A DNA stretch of 64,000 nt from JAAYAN01 sp964437215 (lineage in GTDB: Bacteria > Bacteroidota > Ignavibacteria > Ignavibacteriales > Melioribacteraceae). Made by a program: the position numbers and the translations under genes. Shown in pieces: positions 27,343 to 37,304 of this stretch (position 1 is its first letter; every line of letters begins with the position of its first letter). Location of the stretch: positions 26,190-90,189 of the forward strand of contig CAYTFZ010000002.1 in the NCBI GenBank assembly GCA_964437215.1, given 5' to 3'. The notes under the pieces are model-generated. The model made no database searches. It was given only the letters and a program-made list of their open reading frames with translations, and was not told where the DNA came from.

Positions 27343-28374
27343 ATGAAAATATCCGATAAAATAATAGTAATAATTAAAAACAATAAAGCAGTATTGTTTT
27401 CTTTCTGTTTTATCTTAGGAATTCTTTTTTATACTTATTTCACACCTAATTATTTCCCGGGAAATTCTGAAGTAGAGTATCTTGTGAAAAAAGGTGATAA
27501 TATGAGCAAAGTTGTTGAAGACCTTTACAAGCTGAAAGTAATTCCAAATAAAACAAATTTTAAAATAGCTGCTTTTATAACAGGTGCTGATAAAAAACTG
27601 AGAGCGGGTTATTATAAGTTTAAAAGCGGCATTACATATTTCGAATTGATTGATTTGCTAACTTCCGAAGGACATAATTTCCAAAAACTTGTTACTTTAC
27701 CTGAAGGACTTTGGCAGCACAAAATGGCGCAGATACTACAAAAAGAAGCAGCAGTAGATTCTTCGGAATTCATTAATTTAAGTTACGATGTTAACTTTAT
27801 AAGAAAACTAGGTTTAGATGTAAATAATTTGGAAGGTTATCTGCTGCCGGAAACATATTATTTTGAAGTTCCTGCTTCAGCCGAGGATGTGATAAAAAAA
27901 TTAAAATCGGAAAATGATAAAATCTTTTCAGATTCAGTTTTACAGCAGATAAAAGAAATGGGAATGACAAGACATAAAATTCTTACTTTAGCATCCATAA
28001 TTGAAGGAGAGAGCAACAAACCTTCCGAATTCAAAACAATTTCTGGTGTTTATCATAACCGATTGAAAAAAGGAATGTTATTACAGGCTGATCCGACTAT
28101 CCAGTTTTTAAAGAGACACAGAAACGATAAAAACAGAATATTATATAAAGATCTTGAAATAAATTCTCCGTACAACACTTATCTGTACGAAGGTCTGCCT
28201 CCGGGGCCTATAAATAATCCTGGTAAAGATGCTATTTTAGCAGCTATCTATCCCGAAAAAAACAATTATCTGTTTTTTGTAGCCGACGGAAACGGAGGGC
28301 ATAATTTTTCCAGAACTTACGGTGAACATTTGGTTAACCAGAATAAATATCGTATCTGGAGAGACAGTCAATGA
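27343..28374 (+). CDS. mltG: endolytic murein transglycosylase MltG
   Basis: Inner-membrane enzyme that cuts nascent glycan strands. 343 aa: N-terminal membrane helix (about 13-34), LysM-like small domain, then the YceG/MltG domain with the catalytic glutamate in IIEGES and the HNRL-GM-LQADPTIQF signature. Its last four bases overlap the following lipoprotein (ATGA). Confidence 0.95.
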   Translation: MKISDKIIVIIKNNKAVLFSFCFILGILFYTYFTPNYFPGNSEVEYLVKKGDNMSKVVEDLYKLKVIPNKTNFKIAAFITGADKKLRAGYYKFKSGITYFELIDLLTSEGHNFQKLVTLPEGLWQHKMAQILQKEAAVDSSEFINLSYDVNFIRKLGLDVNNLEGYLLPETYYFEVPASAEDVIKKLKSENDKIFSDSVLQQIKEMGMTRHKILTLASIIEGESNKPSEFKTISGVYHNRLKKGMLLQADPTIQFLKRHRNDKNRILYKDLEINSPYNTYLYEGLPPGPINNPGKDAILAAIYPEKNNYLFFVADGNGGHNFSRTYGEHLVNQNKYRIWRDSQ

Positions 28375-30026
28375 TTAAAAATATTATTATATTTTTTTTA
28401 ATAATATTTGCTGCCGGCTGTGCAAATCAGCTTTCTCCAGGCGGTGGTGAAAGAGATAAAATCCCTCCGGAAATTACTGAATATTATCCTAAGGATAAAA
28501 CTGTCAATTATAATGAAAATGTAATTTCTTTAACTTTCAGCGAATATGTTGATCAAAGAAGCGTTAAAGATGCCATTTTTATTTCGCCTAAAATTAACGG
28601 TGAAATAGAATACAACTGGAGCGGGAAAAGTCTTGAAATAGAATTTGCCGATACTTCGCTAAAACCGAATTGTACATATGTTGTTACAATAGGAACAGAT
28701 ATTACAGATATTAACGAGCGCAACAGGATAGCAGAACCCTTGGTATTTTCTTTTTCTACGGGAGATAAAATTGATGAAGGAAAAGTTTCAGGAAAGATTT
28801 ATCACGACAAACCGTCCGGAATTATGATATATGCATTTAAATTAGATTCCTCAGATGTAAATCCTTTATTGAATTTCCCCGATAACCTTACTCAAGCTGG
28901 AGAAAAGGGGGATTACAACATAATGGGACTTAAGGAAGGAAAGTATCGCTTAATTGCTGTTAAGGATGAATTTCGCGACTTCAAGTATGATATTGGTTCC
29001 GATATGTTTGGTGTGTTGAATAATGATATTTTAATTAATGAGCTCGATACACAATCGGTTTCTTATGATTTTCTGCTTTCTGAAGAAGATACAACTGTCC
29101 CCGAGGTTGTAAATCTGACAATGACAGATGCCAATCATCTTATTATCGAATTCAGCGAACCTATTGACAGTTCAAAACTGATTAATGATGATTTTTATAT
29201 AATCGATTCTACATTAAACAAAAAAACAGATATCCGCTATTTGTTTAAGAATAAAAGTACAAAATATGTTTTAGTATTCAGCGATTCGATAATTTCATCA
29301 AACGATTACCATTTATATGTTTCCAAACTTTCTGATAAAACCGGGAATATTAGTGAAAAACAAATTATCAGATTTACTGCAACTGATAAACCGGATACCT
29401 CTAAACCAAGATTGCTTAGTATTTCACCGCTTAAAAGAACCGAATCTCTGTTGAACGAAACAGAATTCCAAATGTTATTCGACGAAGCCTTAAATTTGGA
29501 AGATGTTAATAAAAACATCTCTTTGCAAAAAAATGAGGACACATCTATAAACATTTCAGCAGAAAAAATTGATGATTCTAATTTCAATATTAAGATTAAA
29601 GATATTTTGGAATCAAACACAGAATATACCTTCAGAATAAATTTAAGAAATCTTCCGGATATTGCCGGCAATACAACAGATACTACACTGATAAGAAAAA
29701 TAAGGACAGAAAACGAACTCGATTACACCGGGGTTTCGGGTAACATAACAGCTTCAAAAAAAAATGTTCGAGTTATCCTTGAATCTTCAGATAAAAAAAA
29801 CAGATATGAGAATTATACTGACAGTTTAGGAATATTTAATTTTAATAAAGTAAAACCGGGTAAATATATCTTATGGGCTTATGAAGACAGCGATTCTTCA
29901 AAATCATTTTCTTACGGCAAGCCATATCCATTTAAACCTTCCGAAAAATTTGTTTTTTATCCCGATACAATAAATGTAAGAGCAAGATGGCCTGTGGGGG
30001 AAGTTAAATTAAATTTTAATAAATAA
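28371..30026 (+). CDS. Ig-like domain lipoprotein
   Basis: 551-aa lipoprotein: hydrophobic signal ending FAAGC (C17), then GGGERDKIPPEI, the typical start of Bacteroidota proteins with bacterial Ig-like (SbsA/Big_5) domains. Three repeats of Ig-like type are visible (beginning near PPEITEYYPKD, TVPEVVNLTMTD and SKPRLLSISPLKR), and a C-terminal carboxypeptidase-regulatory-like segment (GKYILWAYEDSD). It is translationally coupled to mltG, hinting at an envelope role. Function unknown. Confidence 0.8.
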   Translation: MIKNIIIFFLIIFAAGCANQLSPGGGERDKIPPEITEYYPKDKTVNYNENVISLTFSEYVDQRSVKDAIFISPKINGEIEYNWSGKSLEIEFADTSLKPNCTYVVTIGTDITDINERNRIAEPLVFSFSTGDKIDEGKVSGKIYHDKPSGIMIYAFKLDSSDVNPLLNFPDNLTQAGEKGDYNIMGLKEGKYRLIAVKDEFRDFKYDIGSDMFGVLNNDILINELDTQSVSYDFLLSEEDTTVPEVVNLTMTDANHLIIEFSEPIDSSKLINDDFYIIDSTLNKKTDIRYLFKNKSTKYVLVFSDSIISSNDYHLYVSKLSDKTGNISEKQIIRFTATDKPDTSKPRLLSISPLKRTESLLNETEFQMLFDEALNLEDVNKNISLQKNEDTSINISAEKIDDSNFNIKIKDILESNTEYTFRINLRNLPDIAGNTTDTTLIRKIRTENELDYTGVSGNITASKKNVRVILESSDKKNRYENYTDSLGIFNFNKVKPGKYILWAYEDSDSSKSFSYGKPYPFKPSEKFVFYPDTINVRARWPVGEVKLNFNK

Positions 30027-30101
30027 ATTTGTTAGTAAATTAATACTGTTTTTAACATCCGATAAAGCAGAATAAGCACTTCAATTTTGGCTAAGGGCAA
30101 A

Positions 30102-30109
30102 TAATTTTG
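30102..30109 (+). promoter_or_regulatory. possible -7 box upstream of glgA
   Basis: TAATTTTG matches TAnnTTTG 37 bases before the glgA start in a 120-base intergenic region. No TTTG lies at the expected 19-21 spacing (one is only 12 away), so this is weak. Confidence 0.3.
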
Positions 30110-30146
30110 TAAATTAACACTTCCGAAAAAAAAGGATTAGTGAATA

Positions 30147-31637
30147 ATGTCGCCACTCCGTCAACTGAAAATTTTATTTGTAACACCCGAAATATTACCA
30201 ATGGTAAAAACGGGCGGAGTTGCAGATGTATCTTCAGCTCTTCCGCAGAAACTTCAGGAACTTGGGCATCAGGTAAGAATTGTTATTCCTAAATACGGTC
30301 TTATCGATGAAAAAAAACATAAAATTCATGAGGTATCCCGCTTAAAAGATATCACGGTTAAAATAGGTGAGAAAGAAGTTTTATACTCAATCAGATCTTC
30401 TTTCTTAAAAGGATACAAAGAAAGAATACAAATTTATCTGATTGATAATGATGAATATTTTGCGAAAAGAAAAAGTTTATATGCCAATCCTTTAACAAAC
30501 GAACCATATCAAGATAACGATGAAAGATTTATCCTTTTTACTCATGCAGTTTTCGAATTAATAGTTAAATTAAAATGGATTCCCGATGTAATTCACTGCA
30601 ATGATTGGCAATGCGGTTTAATACCTGCATATTTGAAGAATAACTTTAATCATTTTGAAGAATTATCTCAGATAAAAACATTGTTTACCATACATAATCT
30701 CGGAGATCAGGGAGAATTCAGCGTAGAACATTTTAATAATACAGGACTACCTGAAAATTTATTAAACGACAAGCATTTTCTTCATAACGGAAAAATTAAT
30801 TTTATGAAAACAGGGTTAATGTTTTCTGATAGAATCAGCACCGTAAGTGAAAATTATGCACAGGAAATATGCAACGATGAATTATTCGGAGCAGGTCTTC
30901 ATAAAGTTTTATCACAAAGGAAAGATGATATTTTTGGCATAATAAACGGAATTGATGAAAGACTATGGAATCCTGAAAAGGATAATCTGATTATTAAAAA
31001 CTATTCAATGAAAAATATCAGCGACAAAAGAGAAAACAAAAAACATTTGCTTGAAAAGTTCGGGATTGAATTCGATGAAAATATTCCTGTTATAGGGATG
31101 ATTTCTAAACTTACGGATTTTAAAGGATTTGATCTTGTTCAAGAATGTTTCGAAAAAATAATGGCTTTAGATTCAGTATTGATAATATTAGGAACCGGTG
31201 AAAAAAAATATCACCATTTTTTCGAAAATGCAGTTTCAAAGTTTTCTGATAAATTCGGCTGCTACCTCGGTTACGATGAAGAATTAGCTCACCTTATTGA
31301 AGCCGGAGCTGATATGTTTTTAATGCCTTCGCGGTTTGAACCTTGCGGCTTGAATCAAATGTACAGTCTTGTCTATGGTACAATTCCCATTGTCCGTAAC
31401 ACCGGTGGGCTGGCTGATACAGTAAGGAATTATAACGGCGACGATAACGGGAACGGTTTTGTTTTTAAAAAATACTGCTGCAATGAAATGTATAAAGAGA
31501 TAGAGCGTGCAGTTAAAATTTTCAAAAATGACCAAAAAAGCTGGCAAAAGCTTATAAAAAACGGAATGAAATCAAATTTTAATTGGCTCGATTCTTCCAA
31601 AAATTATATCGAGTTATATAAAGAATTATTGAACTGA
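30147..31637 (+). CDS. glgA: glycogen/starch synthase
   Basis: GT5 glycosyltransferase that extends alpha-1,4-glucan, probably from ADP-glucose. 496 aa, with the N-terminal KTGG motif (MVKTGGVADVSSALP), the HCNDWQ segment, and the C-terminal GT-B donor site (SRFEPCGLNQMYSLVYG, then RNTGGLADTV). Start ATG with GGATTAG upstream. Its stop overlaps gmhB by one base. Confidence 0.94.
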   Translation: MSPLRQLKILFVTPEILPMVKTGGVADVSSALPQKLQELGHQVRIVIPKYGLIDEKKHKIHEVSRLKDITVKIGEKEVLYSIRSSFLKGYKERIQIYLIDNDEYFAKRKSLYANPLTNEPYQDNDERFILFTHAVFELIVKLKWIPDVIHCNDWQCGLIPAYLKNNFNHFEELSQIKTLFTIHNLGDQGEFSVEHFNNTGLPENLLNDKHFLHNGKINFMKTGLMFSDRISTVSENYAQEICNDELFGAGLHKVLSQRKDDIFGIINGIDERLWNPEKDNLIIKNYSMKNISDKRENKKHLLEKFGIEFDENIPVIGMISKLTDFKGFDLVQECFEKIMALDSVLIILGTGEKKYHHFFENAVSKFSDKFGCYLGYDEELAHLIEAGADMFLMPSRFEPCGLNQMYSLVYGTIPIVRNTGGLADTVRNYNGDDNGNGFVFKKYCCNEMYKEIERAVKIFKNDQKSWQKLIKNGMKSNFNWLDSSKNYIELYKELLN

Positions 31638-32215
31638 TGCAGGATTTAAATAAAGCAGTATTTTTAGACCGGGACGGTACAATTAATTATGATCCCGGTT
31701 ACTTGGGTAACCCCGATGAGGTTAAGTTATATGATGGTGTTTCAGCCGGGATTTATAAATTAAAACAAAACGGCTTTTTAATTTTTGTTGTTTCAAATCA
31801 ATCAGGCGTTTCCAGAGGAATAATAACGCGGGAACAAGTTGAATCGGTTAATGGTAGAATTAACCAATTATTAAAAAAATCGAACACCAAAGTTGATGAA
31901 TTTTTTTATTGCCCATATCATCCGGATTATGACGATGCAGATAAATGCCGGTGCCGCAAGCCTTCTCCGGAAATGGTTTTTAATGCTGCCAGAAAATATA
32001 ATATCAATTTATCCGAATCTTTTTTTGTGGGCGATAGGGAAACAGATATTGAATGCGGGAAAAATGCCGGTTTGAAAACAATTCTTATTAAAAATACACT
32101 TACACAAAATCAAATAATTAGCTTGCAAAAGGCTGGAAAAACTCCCAATTTTGTAGCTGCAGATTTTATTGAAGTCTGTGAATTTATTCTTAGTGTTTCC
32201 ATTGGAGGTAATTGA
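31637..32215 (+). CDS. gmhB: HAD-IIIA phosphatase, heptose-bisphosphatase type (GmhB)
   Basis: Removes the 7-phosphate of D-glycero-manno-heptose 1,7-bisphosphate in LPS heptose synthesis. 192 aa with the HAD nucleophile D11 and acid D13 in DRDGTIN, and the zinc loop ligands C92, H95, C104 and C106 that define the GmhB/HisB-N subgroup. The family also includes enzymes on other bisphosphates, so the substrate is an inference. Confidence 0.88.
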   Translation: MQDLNKAVFLDRDGTINYDPGYLGNPDEVKLYDGVSAGIYKLKQNGFLIFVVSNQSGVSRGIITREQVESVNGRINQLLKKSNTKVDEFFYCPYHPDYDDADKCRCRKPSPEMVFNAARKYNINLSESFFVGDRETDIECGKNAGLKTILIKNTLTQNQIISLQKAGKTPNFVAADFIEVCEFILSVSIGGN

Positions 32216-33442
32216 TTGCGATTTATCTATATTCTTTTTTTTGTTATTGCAGTATTTATATCATCCTGCGAAGAAAATCCTACTGAAGTGGGTAAAAAAA
32301 TAATCGAAGAAAATGCATTTGGAGATGTTATTGGCAGAGATACGCTCGATTCATATTCAGATAATATTTCAGTAAAATCAAAAAGTTTTATCGGTCCCGA
32401 ACTTTCCTTTAATTATAATTCAACAAATTATGCAGGAAGAATTGTAGATCAGTATACTGAGTCCAAAGCTTCGTTAGTGATGATGTTAATTTCGTATTTA
32501 TCGGATACTACATATATAACAGCATTAAAAAATGGTTCTGTAATAGTTGAAAGTGCCAGGTTTGTTATTCTTCCAAAATCTACTATCGGTAATGAGGATG
32601 ATTATTGGGATATTGATGTTCATCCGTTAACATCAGTATGGAATGGAAGCTCGGGAATAAAAAAATCCGATATGGATACACTATGTGATAATTCGATAAA
32701 TATGAAAACAGGTTCAATTGAAAAGCTTAACGACAGTCTGTATACTTTTCCTGTTGATAAACAAATTATGACTGAATGGTTATATACAAGAGCCGATGAT
32801 TCTTTGGAATATAAATATAAAGGGGTAGTTTTTACTCCAAAATCTGGTACAAAAAAGATGTTAGGTTTTAATTCCTCTGATTCTGTTTATATGCCTCGTA
32901 TCGAAGTATTTGTACGAAAAACTGCTGGTGCTGAATTGGACACAGTTGTTTTCTATCCTAAATTTAAAGATGCAATGATGCACGTTGTTACTTATGGGCA
33001 GAGTTCGTTTGACAACCAGAACATAGTCCTTCAAGGCGGTATTCCCATAAGAAGTTACCTGTTTTTTGATTATCTAAAACAACTTCCTGAAGATATTATT
33101 ATAAATAAAGCTGTTTTAGAGTTGACAATTGATACACTGAAAGCTTTTAAAACCAATAATAAAATTGAAGCAGTTTATGTTTCTGCATTAAGTGACAGTT
33201 TGGATATATCAAAAATCAGTGAATCCTCGTCCTCATCTGAATTAACAAGGGAAAAGAATAAATTTATCGGTAATATCACCTCAATAATTGACGGCCAAAA
33301 CTACTCAAAAATAAACTTTGGTTTTTTACTTAGTGTTGAAGATGAGATTGGAAATATTAGCCGCGATATGATTTATTCGGAAAGCAATCCCGATCCTGAA
33401 AAAAGACCTAAATTAACAATTTACTATACGAAGAAGAATTAA
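32216..33442 (+). CDS. DUF4270-like lipoprotein
   Basis: 408-aa lipoprotein, TTG start immediately after gmhB. Signal ends ISSC (C18). After CEENPTEVG it follows the DUF4270 pattern of Bacteroidota (an acidic start, EVGKKII, then beta-rich repeats), and lies two genes after glgA, where DUF4270 genes are often found. Length is somewhat below the usual family size. Function unknown; the relationship is judged by eye. Confidence 0.6.
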   Translation: MRFIYILFFVIAVFISSCEENPTEVGKKIIEENAFGDVIGRDTLDSYSDNISVKSKSFIGPELSFNYNSTNYAGRIVDQYTESKASLVMMLISYLSDTTYITALKNGSVIVESARFVILPKSTIGNEDDYWDIDVHPLTSVWNGSSGIKKSDMDTLCDNSINMKTGSIEKLNDSLYTFPVDKQIMTEWLYTRADDSLEYKYKGVVFTPKSGTKKMLGFNSSDSVYMPRIEVFVRKTAGAELDTVVFYPKFKDAMMHVVTYGQSSFDNQNIVLQGGIPIRSYLFFDYLKQLPEDIIINKAVLELTIDTLKAFKTNNKIEAVYVSALSDSLDISKISESSSSSELTREKNKFIGNITSIIDGQNYSKINFGFLLSVEDEIGNISRDMIYSESNPDPEKRPKLTIYYTKKN

Positions 33443-33443
33443 T

Positions 33444-34697
33444 ATGATGAAAATTATAAAAATTATTTGTTCAGGTTTACTCGTTTTTTCTTCAATTTTT
33501 GCCGGAGGAGGTTCGGTATACTCACGTTACGGATTAGGAGATGTTTATTTTGGAACTAGTGCCAGAATTTCTGCAATGGGCGGATTGGGATTATCACTAT
33601 CCGATAAGAATTATATAAATAATTTGAATCCTGCCGGTTGGAACAGAATTAACCTAACACGAATTGAGTCGGGAATTAGCCTTTCTGCTAATAAATTAAA
33701 AGATGAATCAAGTAAATCAGTTTATAACGATTTTAATTTTAACGGCTTTTCAATAATTCTTCCACTGCAAAGAGATTATGGAATTACTTTAGCCGGTGGA
33801 ATGATGCCAGTAACTAATGTCCAGTATAATATTACAACTAATGTTACCGAAGGTGATGAAAATTATAATTTGACTTACAAAGGATCAGGAGGATTGTCGA
33901 AGTTGTTTTTAGGACTTTCATACCGTCACGCAACAGATATATCTTTTGGAGCATCATTTGAATTTTATACCGGAAAAAACGAGTACACTTCAGGAATATA
34001 TTTCCAGAATTCCTCGCAAAATTACAATTCAGAATATGTTACTACTTGCAACTTTAAAGGAATAGGATGGAATTTTGGTATAATAAGCAACGATTTATCA
34101 AAACTTATTGATCAGCAATTTATTAGCGATTTAAGAATTGGATTGACATATAACTATGTTGGTAAATTAGATACAGATATTCTGAATATTTCAAATACAA
34201 TTGTTTATTCTGAAATTTTAGGTGATACAACATCTTCCGGAAGATATGATACAAATATTCCGGAATCTTTTGGAACGGGATTATCATTTAAGCTGGATGA
34301 GAATTATCTATTTACTTTTGATTATTTAACTCAATTCTGGAAAAATTTAAATTTTGCCGGAAATGAGGCAACTGGTTTAAGAAATTTACAAAAAATTGGC
34401 ATTGGATTTGAATATAACAGACATGCATCACAATTCGATTCGTTCTGGGAACAGATGATTTTCAGGTGTGGTTTAAGCTTTGAAAACACACAGTACCGGA
34501 TAAACGGAAAGGATATTAAACAGATTGTTGGAGGAGGAGGTTTTTCAATACCAATGGGAGCTCAGAGTTATTTAGATTTTGGTTTTCAGTATGGACGAAG
34601 AGGAACAGCTACTTCGGGATTATTGAAAGAGGACTTTTTCAAAGCTGATATATCATTCAGTTTTGGAGATTTGTGGTTTATTAGAACAGAAAGATAA
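33444..34697 (+). CDS. outer-membrane beta-barrel protein
   Basis: 417 aa with signal peptide ending IFAGG. SVYSRYGLGDVYFGTSARISAMGGLGLSLSD is the start typical of PorV/FadL-like barrels in Bacteroidota, followed by strand-rich sequence with many glycines and aromatic girdles, ending FSFGDLWFIRTER. It follows the DUF4270-like lipoprotein by one base, so both are likely co-expressed and may act together at the outer membrane. Confidence 0.7.
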   Translation: MMKIIKIICSGLLVFSSIFAGGGSVYSRYGLGDVYFGTSARISAMGGLGLSLSDKNYINNLNPAGWNRINLTRIESGISLSANKLKDESSKSVYNDFNFNGFSIILPLQRDYGITLAGGMMPVTNVQYNITTNVTEGDENYNLTYKGSGGLSKLFLGLSYRHATDISFGASFEFYTGKNEYTSGIYFQNSSQNYNSEYVTTCNFKGIGWNFGIISNDLSKLIDQQFISDLRIGLTYNYVGKLDTDILNISNTIVYSEILGDTTSSGRYDTNIPESFGTGLSFKLDENYLFTFDYLTQFWKNLNFAGNEATGLRNLQKIGIGFEYNRHASQFDSFWEQMIFRCGLSFENTQYRINGKDIKQIVGGGGFSIPMGAQSYLDFGFQYGRRGTATSGLLKEDFFKADISFSFGDLWFIRTER

Positions 34698-34722
34698 ATT
34701 CAAGAAAATAGGAGATAATAAA

Positions 34723-35979
34723 TTGAAAACTTTAAAATTTGTACTATTTGCTGTTGCGCTTGTATGTTTTAGTGCACAAACCTTTAGTCAGACTAATGAT
34801 GCGGAAATAATGTCAAAGTTCAGTCTTTTTTACGAATATCAGCGCAATAATGATATGTTATCTGCATATCCATATGGTTTGGAGGTGATTAATGCAGATC
34901 CTTCTAAATTTATTAAATTTGGTATTTTTAGAAAAATGGATATTATTTTATTTGCTCTTCACGATAGCACCGATACATCAGCGGATGATAAAGTTAAATA
35001 TGAAAAGGATGCTATGACTATATATGATAATGCTATTAAGTATGAACCTGAAAAAGCAGGCTATTATACTGCACGTAAAGCATATGTTATGGAAGTGTGG
35101 TTAAATAAACCAATTTCTGATGTTTTTACTGTATATGAAGAAGCAATTGCTTTGGATGAAAATGTTGATCCTTATTATCAGGATAGATTAGGACAAATGT
35201 ATAAAGAATTAGCATTAGATAATTCGTCATATAAAGTTTTTGGTCTTCAGTTATATCAAAAACTGCAAGAAAAATATCCGGATGAACAGAGATGGGCTCT
35301 CAGAATGGCTGAATTTGCGGATGGTTTAGAAGATTTAGCCAGAATAATGTTTGAGTTGTGGGAAAAAGATAAAGAAAATGATACAAATGCATGGAGTTCA
35401 GCTAATACAAGTATGCGTGCAAACCTCTATGATTTAGCCAAACAACCCCTTGAATCTCTTACAAAGAAACATCCCGAAGTTGTAAATTACTGGGTACAGC
35501 TTGGTTTAGTCTATTCGAAATTAGATGAAAGAGATAATGCAATTGAAGCATATAAACAATTGATTAAATTAGAACCTTCTAATAAAGACGCTTATATTAA
35601 CATAGCTTTGGTTTATAAGAAAATGAACCAGCTTTCTGTATCTCGTTCTTATCTTCAAAAGGCTTCATCAGTATCCGAAAACTGGGATTATCCTATATTT
35701 ATTGAAGCTCAATTATATGAACAAGCCATCAGTAATTGTTCTTCTGGACAGGTATCATTTGAAGATAAAGTTGCATATAAACTTGCATACGATACATATT
35801 TAAAAGCTGCTAGAATGGGAGGACAACATTCAGGATCTGCCAGTGAAAGAGCCGGATCACTTAAAAATGCTTGTCCAACACAAGAAGATTATTTCTTCAG
35901 AAATTATAAATCGGGAAATGAAATTGCAGTTAATGGTAAATGCTACGATTGGATTGGTAAAAAAATTGTTGTACCATAA
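34723..35979 (+). CDS. secreted TPR-repeat protein
   Basis: 418 aa, signal peptide (KTLKFVLFAVALVCFSAQTFSQ), then tetratricopeptide repeats (clearest at VNYWVQLGLVYSKLDERDNAIEAYKQLIKLEPSNKDAYINIALVY region). The frame stays open upstream to 34663, but that overlaps the preceding gene and would bury the signal peptide. TTG 34723 has GGAG 8 bases upstream and gives a proper signal. Probably a periplasmic scaffold. Part of the glgA-gmhB-lipoprotein-barrel-TPR run. Confidence 0.8.
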   Translation: MKTLKFVLFAVALVCFSAQTFSQTNDAEIMSKFSLFYEYQRNNDMLSAYPYGLEVINADPSKFIKFGIFRKMDIILFALHDSTDTSADDKVKYEKDAMTIYDNAIKYEPEKAGYYTARKAYVMEVWLNKPISDVFTVYEEAIALDENVDPYYQDRLGQMYKELALDNSSYKVFGLQLYQKLQEKYPDEQRWALRMAEFADGLEDLARIMFELWEKDKENDTNAWSSANTSMRANLYDLAKQPLESLTKKHPEVVNYWVQLGLVYSKLDERDNAIEAYKQLIKLEPSNKDAYINIALVYKKMNQLSVSRSYLQKASSVSENWDYPIFIEAQLYEQAISNCSSGQVSFEDKVAYKLAYDTYLKAARMGGQHSGSASERAGSLKNACPTQEDYFFRNYKSGNEIAVNGKCYDWIGKKIVVP

Positions 35980-35999
35980 AAATTAAAACAGGAACAGTG

Positions 36000-37295
36000 A
36001 TGTTAAAATACTTAGAAAATGATAAAGAAATACTTGAAATTGCAAAAAAAGAAATATTCAGGCAGCAGAATAATTTAGAACTTATTGCCAGCGAGAATTT
36101 TGTCTCGATGGCTGTTCTTTCAGCTGCCGGATCAGTATTAACAAATAAATATGCCGAAGGCTACAGCGGTAAACGATATTATGGTGGTTGTGAAGTTGTT
36201 GATATGGCTGAAGATTTAGCTATAGAAAGGCTTAAAAAAATATTTAATGCCGAATATGCAAATGTACAGCCACATTCAGGTTCGCAGGCAAATATGGCTG
36301 TACTTATGACTTTGCTGAAACCTGGAGATACATTTCTTGGATTGAGCCTTGATCATGGAGGACATTTAACTCATGGTTCTCCGGTGAATTTTTCGGGACA
36401 ATTATACAAAGCTGTTGGATATCCATTAAATAAAGATACTCAGCAGCTTGATTACAATATTGTAGAAAGCTTAGTTAAGGAACATAAACCTAAATTGATA
36501 ATTACCGGGGCAAGCGCTTATTCGCGTGATTGGGACTATTCTAAATTCCGTGAAATTGCTGACAGATATAATACTTTGCTTATGTGCGATATGGCTCATC
36601 CTGCCGGAATGATTGCAAAAGGATTGCTGAATAATCCTTTGCCGTATTGCGATGTTGTAACTTCTACAACTCATAAAACACTTAGAGGTCCTCGCGGAGG
36701 TGTAATTTTAATCGGAAAAGATAAAGAAAATCCGATGGGAATTAAAACATTAAAAGGCGATCGGGTAAAGATGATGTCCGAGGTTTTTGACAGTCAGGTT
36801 ATGCCTGGAATTCAGGGCGGTCCTTTAATGCACGTAATAATGGCAAAAGCTGTTGCTTTTGGTGAGGTATTAAGTGAATCATTTACAGGATATGCCCAGC
36901 AGATTAAGAAAAACGCAAAAGTTCTATCTGAAAAATTAATTAAATCCGATTACAAAATTGTATCTGGCGGAACAGACAATCATTTGATGCTTGTTGATCT
37001 TTCAAATAAGAATATTAGCGGAAAAGCTGCAGAAAAGGCTCTCGAAAAAGCTAATATTACTGTTAATAAGAATATGATTCCATTCGATACAAAAAGTCCG
37101 TTTGTTACAAGCGGTATCAGAATAGGAACACCGGCAATGACAACACGCGGTATGAAAGAACAAGAAATGGAAATAATTGCCGAGTTAATAAACCAAGTAA
37201 TTGTAAATCCTGAAAATGAAACTGTAATTGAAAATGTAAAAAAAGATGTAATCAATTTATGTTCAAAATTCCCTCTTTATTCAGAATTAATTTGA
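36000..37295 (+). CDS. glyA: serine hydroxymethyltransferase
   Basis: PLP enzyme interconverting serine and glycine with production of methylene-THF. The conserved ELIASENFVS start, GYPGKRYYGG-like YSGKRYYGGCE, and the PLP lysine K226 in TTTHKTLRGPRGG context (STTHKTL) are present. GTG 35997 directly precedes; ATG 36000 has the better spacing from AGGA. 431 aa. Feeds the thyA/folA pair further downstream. Confidence 0.97.
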   Translation: MLKYLENDKEILEIAKKEIFRQQNNLELIASENFVSMAVLSAAGSVLTNKYAEGYSGKRYYGGCEVVDMAEDLAIERLKKIFNAEYANVQPHSGSQANMAVLMTLLKPGDTFLGLSLDHGGHLTHGSPVNFSGQLYKAVGYPLNKDTQQLDYNIVESLVKEHKPKLIITGASAYSRDWDYSKFREIADRYNTLLMCDMAHPAGMIAKGLLNNPLPYCDVVTSTTHKTLRGPRGGVILIGKDKENPMGIKTLKGDRVKMMSEVFDSQVMPGIQGGPLMHVIMAKAVAFGEVLSESFTGYAQQIKKNAKVLSEKLIKSDYKIVSGGTDNHLMLVDLSNKNISGKAAEKALEKANITVNKNMIPFDTKSPFVTSGIRIGTPAMTTRGMKEQEMEIIAELINQVIVNPENETVIENVKKDVINLCSKFPLYSELI

Positions 37296-37304
37296 AAATG
37301 AATA

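Noticed and set aside
34663..34722. upstream start for the TPR protein
   Set aside because: It overlaps the barrel gene and hides the signal peptide; TTG 34723 has a good GGAG site.
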